NCBI RefSeq assembly: GCF_019112545.1 | Contig: NW_025064907.1 | Span: 431,992-473,947, forward strand | Source of the DNA: Guyanagaster necrorhizus | Taxonomy: Eukaryota; Basidiomycota; Agaricomycetes; Agaricales; Physalacriaceae | Length of the DNA: 41,956 nucleotides | Direction: 5' to 3' | Shown here: piece by piece, positions 33,615 through 41,956 of the stretch | How the letters are laid out: each line of letters opens with the position of its first letter | How positions within the stretch are numbered: position 1 is the first letter of the stretch | The notes under the pieces: model-generated | What the model was told of the DNA's origin: nothing | The model's database searches: none | What the model saw: only the letters and a program-made list of their open reading frames with translations | Made by a program: the position numbers and the translations under genes

Positions 33615-33942
33615 TGTGCACAAGATAAAAATAGATACAGCAGAGTGCTATTCACTGATTACACCCACACCAATACACACACAATACTCTTAGTTCATGG
33701 AGGTATTATAATGTGATAAAAGTAGTCACAGCAAATCTAATTATCTTCTTCTATGAGTCCACTGCATGCAAATAGCAATAGCATATGTACAACAGTTCTA
33801 AGTCTCTCTAAGTCTCAAAGCTTTTCATTTTATCAAAACAAGAGGTGACAATAAATGTTGCCAAGCCTCAAGGCAAAGATACTGTAGCTCAATACAATAC
33901 ATCAAAACACTCCCACAAAACTCTCAAAAGATTCTAAGCACA
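33615..33942 (-). repeat. Second copy of the copia-like LTR (truncated by Gypsy D)
   Basis: Matches the left 310 bp of 5094-6916. Here the end reads TGTGCACAAG, there TGCACACAAG: the two differ as TG versus CA at one place, which points to an ancestral CG (TGCGCACAAG). The match stops at 33942, where Gypsy D begins. The rest of this LTR, or of a full element, should reappear to the right of Gypsy D, beyond the window. Confidence 0.7.
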
Positions 33943-34460
33943 TGTTATGATTTTTCCTATTTCCTTTTCTTTTTCCTTGGAAATGACCTCTATCTTTGCT
34001 TAGTCAGAGTGCTTAGGCCAGTGCTTAGAACCATGGGAATGCTTAGCTCAGCAACCCAGTCAGTCCTCATCTTATCATGCTGCTGTGTGCTGTGAAGGGA
34101 GAGACAATGCTTCTTTTGTTCTTTAACTGCAGCGCAGCAGTAACAGCACCACAGCAGGACAATAGCTTTTGTGGAGAGCCTGGCAACAGCAGGAGTAACA
34201 GCTATACAGCAGAACAATATCTTTTATGAACATTTATTTATAGTACAATAACAGAACAGTATATAAGTAGTGTAGCTCTTGCTGTAATACTCCAGCTTCG
34301 AGCTAAAGTTTATTCTCTACCATCCTATCTCGAGTGACTTGCAACATCTTGACCACACACCTCTGTTAACATATCAGTGAACTCAGTTGGACATACCTGA
34401 AGTGCGAGGTACTGAACTGTTTATCATGTGTTAATAGTCATATGGAGTTTAGGCTTAACA
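33943..34460 (+). repeat. Gypsy D 5' LTR
   Basis: 518 bp, TGTTATGA...GGCTTAACA. It aligns with 41340-41695 up to the cut. It holds an imperfect internal duplication of CAGCAGTAACAGC-type sequence near 34132-34203 (AGCAGTAACAGC, then AGGAGTAACAGC). TATATAAG begins at 34260. Confidence 0.92.
34260..34306 (+). promoter_or_regulatory. Gypsy D promoter: TATA box and predicted start / self-priming motif
   Basis: TATATAAG at 34260 and AGCTTCGAGCTAA at 34294-34306, 34 nt apart. It is complementary to the primer site at 34462-34474 at 12 of 13 positions. The mismatch is at a CG, explained by CG to CA decay on the primer-site side. Confidence 0.7.
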
Positions 34461-34461
34461 A

Positions 34462-34474
34462 TTAGCTCAAAGCT
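34462..34474 (+). promoter_or_regulatory. Gypsy D primer-binding site (self-priming type)
   Basis: TTAGCTCAAAGCT, 1 nt after the LTR. With its CA read as an ancestral CG it would pair perfectly with AGCTTCGAGCTAA in the LTR. Confidence 0.75.
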
Positions 34475-34561
34475 TCTAGCTTCCCTTTTTAAAGCCTAAA
34501 AGGCTAAAAGAACTGAATGCTCTTCAACAAACTTCTCTTGATCTATTGGACAAGAAACTAC

Positions 34562-37076
34562 ATGTCTTCCAACACCAGCTCTATCAACTCTGAAGCACCC
34601 TCTTCCTCCTTTGAATTGCTGACTGTTCTTCTAAAAACTCTAACAACCAGGATAATCAGAGATTATCAAACAAAAGATGATACCATCCACCAACTCATCA
34701 GCAGTCTCTCTACCAAGACCCAAATCGATGAACTCAGACCCAGATCAGGGTCTGAAAGCATGGGCCAATCAGGTCCTTGCTAAAAGAAGGAGGAACCCCC
34801 CAGTTTCCCATGAATCTCAGCCTCCGACCCCGACTCCACCGGCACATTGGTGAAAAGGGAAGAGGTCGAGCATGGCCAGCAGTGGGGAGATGAGCTCAAT
34901 GAAGAGCATTGACAGTTGGCCAGAATTGGCCAACCAACAGAATGGGGCCCTGCCCCAAAAGTCCGAGAGCACCAAAGGTGGCCCTCAGGCACCAAATGGG
35001 ATGAAAATCCCAAAGATAATCCCTATGCCCCAGATCGCTGGGATGACACCAGGAACAATCAGGATTGAAGTACTGATGAATGATCATCAGTTACTAATGC
35101 AGAGAGCTGACGACCTCTGTCAGCCCAGGGACAAAGATGGTCTCCAGGCACTGAGTGGAGCGAAGATCCCAAGGACAACCCCTATGAGGTTGACCAGTGG
35201 GATAATACCACCAACAAAGGAGAAAGTGGTCCAGACAGACCCCTATCCAGCAAGTCAGAAAGCAGTGATATCCTGGCAGATGATGAGTCCTTCGATTGGA
35301 CCATCAAGGCAAGAATACCCCCCCAGCCAATCCCCTGGATCAGCAATCAAGCCCTTCAAAGGTTCTTGCACAAGAAGCTCACAACTCTCTTCCTCAATTG
35401 GGGCTTCTTTGAGGAGTTCCGACAATATATCAAACAGGTAGAAGGAGAAAGGGAGTAGCAGCACAATGCCGTGACCAAGGGGGTATGGGATCTCTCCACC
35501 TGGGGGATCCCATACTGGAGAAATTCTGATGACCCCCAAGGCATATACCGGCCTGAGGGAGGAAGGAGGAATAGAAGAGGAGGAAGACATCTCTGCCACA
35601 AATAATCGTTGGGCATGATTTGTGGATGAGGAGTGGGAGGACTGGAAAGGTGGGAGAGACAGGGATTGGGAAGGTCAGCAGAACCACTGATCAATTCCCG
35701 ATAAAGGAAGACTGTCACTAGTATCAGGAACGCCCCTGGTATTACCAGGGGATGAATACTTGCTGTTCCTGGTGAGTGAGCCATCACCATGGAGGAGAAG
35801 TCCTTCCGGGAGGAGCACAACGACTTGGCTTTCGGAGGAGAAGCCAAAACACATAAACTCTTGGAAGGTCCCAGGATTCCTGCCATGACCATTAGGAGGA
35901 CAACCACTGCCCGATGAAGCAACTGGATCAGCTCCTACCGATTTGAAGATGGATGACCCTGAGGTGACAGCACAGAGGTGGACCATCAAAGATGGGCGAA
36001 TCATACAAAAGAAAGGGCCACTGACTCCAAGAAGTCCCATCACCAATGATAGGTCATTATATTCCTTTCCAGAGCCACCGATGGATTGAGCTGGTCCTCC
36101 TGGGAGGAAACCCCTAAATCCAATGTCACCTCTCGATCCGAAGGTGCATATACTAAACATCAGACCAATGCTCAGGTGGGAACTCCTTCCCTTTAAAGAG
36201 GCTTCAGATGATATTGACCATTTTCTTATAGACTGCGACCAATATTTCCAAGTCTTTGCCTTGTACTTCCTCCATGACATGTACAAGGTAAACTATGTCA
36301 CCACCTACTTTGAAGACAAGGCAAAAGTATAGTGAATGCTACTGGCTCCCAACTTCTGGTCAACCACCTGGCAGCATCACTGGTATCTGGCCTGGACTGT
36401 ACTAAAGCAGATGATCTGTGATAAGTTCACAGACTCTGCAGTTCAAGAAGTCCACAAGTCGAAGATGAAAGAATACCAGATGGGTGACAAGGCAGCACTG
36501 GACTACTTCGATGAACTGGAGCGACTTGAGAAGCTTGCCGGAATCCAGAAGGATGTAGCCGACTCGGGGCAAATAGTCGAGTATATGAAGCAGGGAGTGC
36601 TGCCTCATTACCTAAAGACCATCTCGAATCTTGGCCATAGTGTGCCAGTCAGCTATGACAATTGGAAGGCACAAATTGTCCTGATGTGGCAAGAACAACA
36701 GTGACAGAAGGTGGAGGCAACAAACCTGTGAGACCAATACAGGTATCAGGGATAGGGTTCGAAGCCCTCAACCTTCTACATGACCACATCCGCTAGGCCT
36801 GGCGGCTCAGCCCCAACTTCCCAGAATGACAGGAAGCGAACTGGTAAGGGCCCAAGTACCAGAACGGGCAAGCAGATCAATGTGGATCGTCTCAAGAAGG
36901 AAGGGAAGTGCTTCAATTGTGGCCAGCTGGGCCACATGGCATGGAACTGCCCCGAGAAGAAGAACAAGCACATGCACAAGGACATCAGGGCACAGATTGC
37001 TGAGTTAATGAAGGAAGATGAAGACCTCGGGGGAGACGACAGACCCGAGGGGGTAAAAGGCAAGGCCAAGCAGTGA
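34562..37076 (+). pseudogene. Gypsy D gag: long N-terminal region, capsid, CCHC knuckle
   Basis: The ATG at 34562 (MSSNTSSINSEAP) is a plausible start. Frame 2 runs to about 35890, where a frameshift leads into frame 0 (PLPDEATGSAPTD...). The N-terminal half is hydrophilic and contains two 53-codon-spaced copies of a W-rich unit (WDENPKDNPY..RWDD about 34997, WSEDPKDNPY..QWDN about 35156), followed by a helical stretch (LQRFLHKKLTTLFLNWGFFEEF). Capsid: DDIDHFLIDCDQYF, YFEDKAKV (about 36208-36330), DYFDELERLEKLAG (about 36500). Knuckle at 36909-36950: CFNCGQLGHMAWNC, complete. Ends VKGKAKQ, TGA at 37074-37076. About ten in-frame stops, mostly TGA. At roughly 840 codons it is long for a Gypsy gag. 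Confidence 0.88.
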
Positions 37077-40000
37077 GCAATTCCACTGACTTGGCCAAAG
37101 GACTGGATAACAGGTCACAAATTGCTGGACAGACTGACATTTTATCTTCTGTAGCATCACTCCCTATGGCTAAATTATGCATGCATTTGAATATACCCAA
37201 CCCCATTATCCACCATCCAGAATCACCCAAGGAATCACCTAAGGAACCAACTCCAATGACTCAAGCACCAATGAAGGGCCAAAGGGGGGCAGAGAACCCT
37301 AAAGGTGCGTCTTCATCGAAAGTTCATCAAACTAAAAATATAAAACAGACTCAACTGCCTATGGGCTGAACAGGGGTAGAGAACCCCACCGGTTGGCTCA
37401 AGCTATTCAACACCGAATGGACTTGGTGAGCCATCAAGGATGCCAAAAACAAAACAGCAGCGAAAGCTGTGCTCAAGAACTGGGTATACAAAACCCAAAC
37501 TGAAGAGGTGATCAACAAAATGATCACCAGGATAAAGGCTGCAGAACGATGCCATGCCCTGGAATGGCTTGATGAATTACACAGTCCACAAAAATTCATT
37601 TGATGCACCAAGTCCTGAGGATGAGATCTACTAGCAAAAGCACAGATCGAGACGTTAACATCCTGATCAACCCATGCAGTCACTGCTCTTATCGACAGTG
37701 GCTGCATGGGAAGCAGCATTAACCAATCTCTCATCAATAAGCATTGATTGCCCACTTGGGCAACAGCAGCACTCATCTCAGTTTACAATACAGATGGGAC
37801 AAAAAACCAAGCTGGATTGATTACCAAGTATGTAGAGCTTAGGCTCACCATCAGCAATCATTTGGAATGGATTGATTTAGCAGTAACTGACCTCAGAACA
37901 AAAGACATATTCCTCAGTCATGATTGGCTGATCAGACACAATTCGCTAATCAATTGGAAGACTGGACGGATCATTTTCGCTCAATGTCATTGCCAGAAAA
38001 TTCCATTCGAATTACCAGATGAAGATTCCGAGGACCAGTGAGATGAAGAAATGGAAGATGGCGAAAGCATTCTCGCCATCGACCTACAAAGGGCCATTGG
38101 CATTCAGGCAATACACTATGCTAATGACCTAGCAGTGAAAGCCAATGCTGGCAAAGGAGAAAGGACATTCAAAGAAATAGTACCTGAATGGGCATGAGAC
38201 TATCAGGATTTATTCGAAAAAGAAAGTTTCGACGAACTATCTGACACAAAGCCCTGGGACCATGCCATCGAATTAATCCCCAATGCCAATGCCAATCTGG
38301 ACTGCAAGTGCTATCCTCTGAGCAATAACGAACAACAAGAACTGGATAAGTTTCTTGAGGAAAACTTATTTAGTGGAAGGATCTGACCATCAAAGTCACC
38401 GATGGCATCACCCTTCTTTTTCATCAAGAAGAAGGATGAGAAACTTCGACCAGTACAGAATTATCGGAAGCTTAACAAGATGACGATCAAGAATCATTAT
38501 CTGCTTCCTTTAATCTTGGAGTTAATGGACAAACTCCAGGGTGCCAAGTATTACACCAAACTGGATGTTCGGTGGGGATACAACAACGTGCATATCAAGG
38601 AGGGCAATGAGTGGAAGGCCACTTTTCAGACAAACCATAGTTTGTTTGAACTGATGGTTATGTTCTTCAGACTGACCAACTCATCAGCCACCTTCCAGTG
38701 GATGATGAATGACATCTTCAAAGATCTCATTGCTACAGGGAAGGTCACAATCTACTTAGATGACATACTCATTATGTCTAAAATCAGAGAGGAACACCGA
38801 CGGATAGTATGCCAGGTATTATCCTTGATGAGGAAGCATCAACTCTTCCTTAAGGCTGAGAAGTGTGAATTCGAGGTATTAGAGACTGAATACCTCAGGG
38901 TCATAATCAGCAAAGGAAGCATCAGAATGGACCCTGTCAAAGTGGCAGGGGTAACTGAATGGCCAGAACTGACCAAGAAGAAGGAGCTACAATCATTCCT
39001 CAGATTCACCAACTTCTACTGATAGTTTATCTGGGATTACGGCAAAATAGTCTGACCTATGATGCAATTAACCAGAAATTCCTCATGGAGCTGGAGAATT
39101 TCCCAACAGGCAGCATTCGACAACCTTAAATGTCGATTAGCTGAAGATGTCATCTTGGTAATTCCTAGCCAAGATGGGAAATTCCAAGTGGAAGCCAACT
39201 CTAGTGAGGGTGCAGTTGGAGCCATACTCTCACAGGAACAGGATAATAAATGGCAACCAGTCACCTTTATGTCAAAGGCACTCACAGTGACTGAGCGCAA
39301 CTATGAAATCTATGACAAGAAACTCCTCACCATAATGCTCACTCTTGCCGAATGGCAGCATTATCTCATTGGAGTGAACCACACCTTCAAGATCTGGACC
39401 GATCATCAAAATCTTTGATATTTCTGACAACTCCAGAAGCTTAATCACAGACAAGCCAGATGGGTCACAGAACTATCAGAATACGAGTATACACTCCATC
39501 ACAAAGCTGGAGTAGCAAACAAGAAGGCTGACTTTCTCAGCCACAGGGTGGATCATAACCAAAGAGGAGATAACAACAAGGAGGTCATAATATTACAACC
39601 AGAACACTTTCAAGCAATGATCATGCTGACAGAAGAAGAGATGCATGAATGCATCAAGAGCACCACTCGGGATCCCCACAAGTGGGATCAAAGAATTGCC
39701 CCATCACTCAACCACAAGCGAGAGCTGAAGAACAAAGAGGGATTGATCCATTATGATGAATGAATCTATATCTCAAGGGATCAAAAGCTGCAGGGTGACA
39801 TCATCGCCACATGCCACAATCATGTGACCACCAGACACTCCAGAATTGCTAAAATAAAGGAATTGGTCTTAAGAGAGTATTAGTGGCTGAAAATGGACCA
39901 TGATATCACCTGATATGTCAAGGCTTGTGAGGCTTGCTAACAAGACAAGACTTCAACACAACCGAGAGCAGCTCTCCTCCACCTGAATGAGGTCCCTTCA

Positions 40001-41302
40001 TCACCATGGACCCACATTTCAGTGGATATGATAACAGGACTTCCTGAAAGTGATGGCTATAATGCCATCATCATCATAGTCGATCGCTTCTCAAAGGTGA
40101 TCATTCTGATCACCTGCTCTATAGAATTGACATCCGAGGGATGGGCAAAGATACTATGGGACAAGGTTTATGCAAAGTACGGCATGCCTCAAGTAGTGAT
40201 TTCTGACAGAGGACCACAATTCGTCTCCAAATTCTTGGATGACTTGTACCAACTCCTCCACATTAAACAGAATGCCTCCACAGCATACCACTCACAGACA
40301 GACGGCCAAACGGAATGGGCCAACCAAGAGATAGAAAAGTACTTGCATCTTTTCATCAGTTACTGACAGGACAACTGGATGGAATGGCTAGCACTAGCTG
40401 CATTCCAACACAACAACAGAATTCACTCAGCAATGAGTAAAACACCCTTTTTTGTGAATTACAGATGGAATCCACCAGTAGCGCAAACAGGATGAATTCA
40501 CACAACAACACTGGCATTGACAGACTTTGCAATGACAATGGCAGAGATCCACAAAGAGACAAAGACGGCCCTCAAAAAAGCAGCTTCAACAATGAAGAAG
40601 CAGTATGACAAGCACTGCTGGGCAACACATGAATATTCAACCAACAATAGGGTCTGGTTGGATACTATGAATCTTCACCTACCATGGCCAAAGCAGAAAC
40701 TGGCAGACAAATGAATGGGTCCATTCAAAGTCCTGGCTAAGATTGGCAAATCTGCATATAAATTGCAACTGCCAATGATATAGAGGATCCATAATGTTTT
40801 CAATGAAACATTATTAACTCCATACATGGCACCAGCCTTCCGAAACCAAGAACATCCACCTCCACCTCCACCAGAACTCATCGATGATGAAGAACACTAC
40901 AAAATCAATGAAATGCTTAACCACAAAATGCACAAAGTTAAAGCATGAGGTGGAGGTATGAAAACAACCATTGACTATTTAGTCAGCTGGAAAGGCTATA
41001 GCCCAGAATTGAACCAATGAGTCAACAAAAAATATATGAATACAGAGGAGGCCATACAGGATTATGAACACAGGATCAACAAATTGGACATGAAGGGCAT
41101 CACATCCAACCGACCTGCTGGCAACAGAGAGAATGTTACAGATGACAATGATGATGACCCTGTGATAGACGAGCCACAAATGGTGGGGACATACAGCGAA
41201 GAGCAATGTACTACACCTTTGACTCGTTTGAAGCCTGACATTGAAGTGGCCAGAGGTCCAGCAGATCAGCCATCTCCTTCAAGCTGGAAGGACTTACCCT
41301 AA
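37073..41302 (+). pseudogene. Gypsy D pol: protease, reverse transcriptase, RNase H, integrase, chromodomain
   Basis: Every open piece (from 37073, 37748, 38402, 39059, 39548, 40022, 40517 and 41036) is in one frame, so this is a 1410-codon polyprotein broken by about 25 stops and no frameshift. It overlaps the gag stop in the -1 frame. Protease: ALIDSGCMGSSIN (about 37683). Reverse transcriptase: FFFIKKKDEKLRPVQNYRKL (38411), VMFFRLTNSSATFQWMMND, catalytic YLDD intact at 38753-38764. RNase H: VEANSSEGAVGAILSQEQ (39190), YEIYDKKLLTI, TDHQNL. Integrase: H-H and CEAC zinc finger (about 39810-39945), VDMITG (40022), VISDRGPQF (40196), NQEIEKYL (40325). A proline run precedes the chromodomain (about 40877-41045: DDEEHYKINEMLNHKM, DYLVSWKGYSPELNQ). 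It ends at TAA 41300-41302. Confidence 0.95.
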
Positions 41303-41326
41303 CTTAACCATCGGGACAATGGTCTT

Positions 41327-41339
41327 AAGGAGGGGGTAA
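41327..41339 (+). promoter_or_regulatory. Gypsy D polypurine tract
   Basis: AAGGAGGGGGTAA directly before the 3' LTR, the site for priming plus-strand DNA synthesis. Same place and context (GGTCTT before it) as in Gypsy A. Confidence 0.8.
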
Positions 41340-41695
41340 TGTTACGATTTTTTCTATTTTCTTTTCTTTTTCCTCAGAAATGACCCCTATCTTTGCTTAG
41401 TCAGGGTGCTTAGGCCAGCCCTTAGAACTGTGGGAACGCTTAGCTCAGCAACTCAGTCGGTCCTCATCTTATTGTGCTGCTGTGTACTGTGAAGAGAGAG
41501 ACAATGCTTCTTTTGTTCTTTAACTGCAGCACAGCAGTAACAGCACCACCGCAGGACAATAGCTTTTGTGGAGAGCCTGGCAACAGCAGGAGTAACAGCT
41601 ATACAGCAGAACAATATCTTTTGTAAATATTTATTTATAGTACAATAACAGAACAGTATATAAATAGTGTAGCTCTCGCTGTAATACCCTAGCTT
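41340..41695 (+). repeat. Gypsy D 3' LTR, cut by an inverted LTR
   Basis: Matches the first 356 bp of the 5' LTR and stops at ...CCTAGCTT, which is the first five bases of the predicted start/priming motif. The remaining 162 bp should continue after the inverted insertion, outside the window. Confidence 0.9.
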
Positions 41696-41956
41696 TGTTA
41701 AGCCCAAATTTCATGTGACAATCAACACATGATAAACAGTTCGGTACCTCACACTTCAGGTATGTCCGACTGAGTTCACTGATGTGATGAGAGTGTTGTG
41801 AGGTCAAGGCATTGCAAGAAGTAGGAGCTCGAGATAAGATGGTGAAGTAAAACTTTAGTTCGAGACTGGGGTGTTACAGCGAGAACTAAGCTACTTAAAT
41901 ACTGTTTAGCTGTCATGCTATAAATAACTGTTCACAAAAGATATTGTCTGCTGTAG
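41696..41956 (-). repeat. Oppositely oriented Gypsy LTR (partial, runs off the window)
   Basis: Read on the minus strand it ends ...GGGCTTAACA like the Gypsy D LTR and shares GGTACCGAACTGTTTATCAT and the TCAGTGAACTCAGTCGGACA block with 34370-34430. It carries the motif AGTCTCGAACTAA (minus strand of about 41859-41871) downstream of a TATTTAAGTAG box. It retains about eight CG in 261 bp, so it is among the youngest insertions here. Whether a full element follows cannot be seen. Confidence 0.85.

Larger units (their letters stand above)
33943..41695 (+). mobile_element. Gypsy D: best-preserved chromovirus in the window
   Basis: Complete except for the end of the 3' LTR, which is cut by another LTR at 41696. 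It has a 518-bp 5' LTR, self-complementary primer site, a long gag, a pol that keeps one frame for 1410 codons, and a G-rich polypurine tract. The 5' and 3' LTRs differ at about 27 of 356 aligned bases by hand (about 7-8%, nearly all transitions). Unlike all DNA to its left it is rich in CG (about 115). It inserted into the copia-like LTR; the presumed target site GCACA (33938-33942) cannot be confirmed on the right. Confidence 0.93.

Noticed and set aside
1..33942. Classic repeat-induced point mutation (CpA to TpA, as in Neurospora)
   Set aside because: CA and TG remain very common and TA is not dominant. The missing dinucleotide is CG, which points to methyl-CG deamination or a CG-targeted process instead.
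35356..36286. Minus-strand open frames of 188 and 203 codons (35356-35922, 35675-36286)
   Set aside because: They lie opposite Gypsy D gag, whose plus-strand coding is supported by capsid and knuckle motifs. The minus-strand translations show no domain, and the overlap with gag explains their length.
37073..41302. Reassigned genetic code (TGA read as an amino acid)
   Set aside because: TGA stands at both Arg and Trp positions, TAG and TAA stops also occur, and the older elements have frameshifts. CG decay explains the TGA excess without recoding.
1..41956. Bacterial-type system (operon, CRISPR, defence or phage genes)
   Set aside because: There are no arrays of spaced direct repeats, no ribosome-binding-site-led gene clusters and no bacterial families. 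Every recognisable protein belongs to eukaryotic retrotransposons.

Overview
The window looks like a transposon graveyard from a fungal nuclear genome, most likely a basidiomycete. I see no host gene, tRNA, rRNA or CRISPR array that I can support. The organism call is inference. It rests on several chromodomain Ty3/Gypsy elements of the self-priming (Tf1/sushi-like) type, Ty1/Copia remnants, a non-LTR reverse transcriptase of a kind I associate with basidiomycetes, and an almost total loss of CpG in the older copies.

Layout from left to right. (1) A Ty1/Copia element (LTR end 1-73, gag-pol 74-3014 and 13131-about 14420) is split inside its reverse transcriptase by Gypsy A (3020-13125), which has 449-bp LTRs and a perfect 5-bp target duplication. 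Gypsy A itself carries a solo copia-like LTR in its gag (5094-6916). (2) A minus-strand LINE-type reverse transcriptase (about 14700-16179) is split by a solo Gypsy LTR (15033-15502). (3) A minus-strand 3' end of a Gypsy B relative (16180-17174) abuts a full Gypsy B (17175-26395, 573-bp LTRs), whose gag holds a solo LTR of the first copia family (about 19060-20417). (4) A minus-strand copia reverse transcriptase fragment (26396-26866) is cut by Gypsy C (26867 onward). Gypsy C is interrupted by an unidentified AT-rich stretch (about 28830-30130) and then, in RNase H, by a second copy of the copia-like LTR (33615-33942). (5) Gypsy D (33943-41695), the best preserved, sits inside that LTR. Its 3' LTR is cut by an oppositely oriented LTR (41696-41956) that runs off the window.

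The four Gypsy elements share one plan: LTR, a primer site 1 nt after the LTR, gag ending in a CCHC knuckle, then pol in the -1 frame with protease, reverse transcriptase, RNase H, integrase and, in A, B and D (C is cut before its 3' end), a C-terminal chromodomain. In each, the primer site is complementary to a 12-13 nt motif in the same LTR about 30-45 nt downstream of a TATA box, and both sides change together between elements. This is strong internal evidence for self-primed reverse transcription.

Every element is dead. By eye I find only seven CG dinucleotides in positions 1-33942, against roughly 115 in Gypsy D. Stops in D's pol are mostly TGA at arginine or tryptophan positions, as expected from CGA-to-TGA and TGG-to-TGA decay. 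All counts and alignments here were made by hand.
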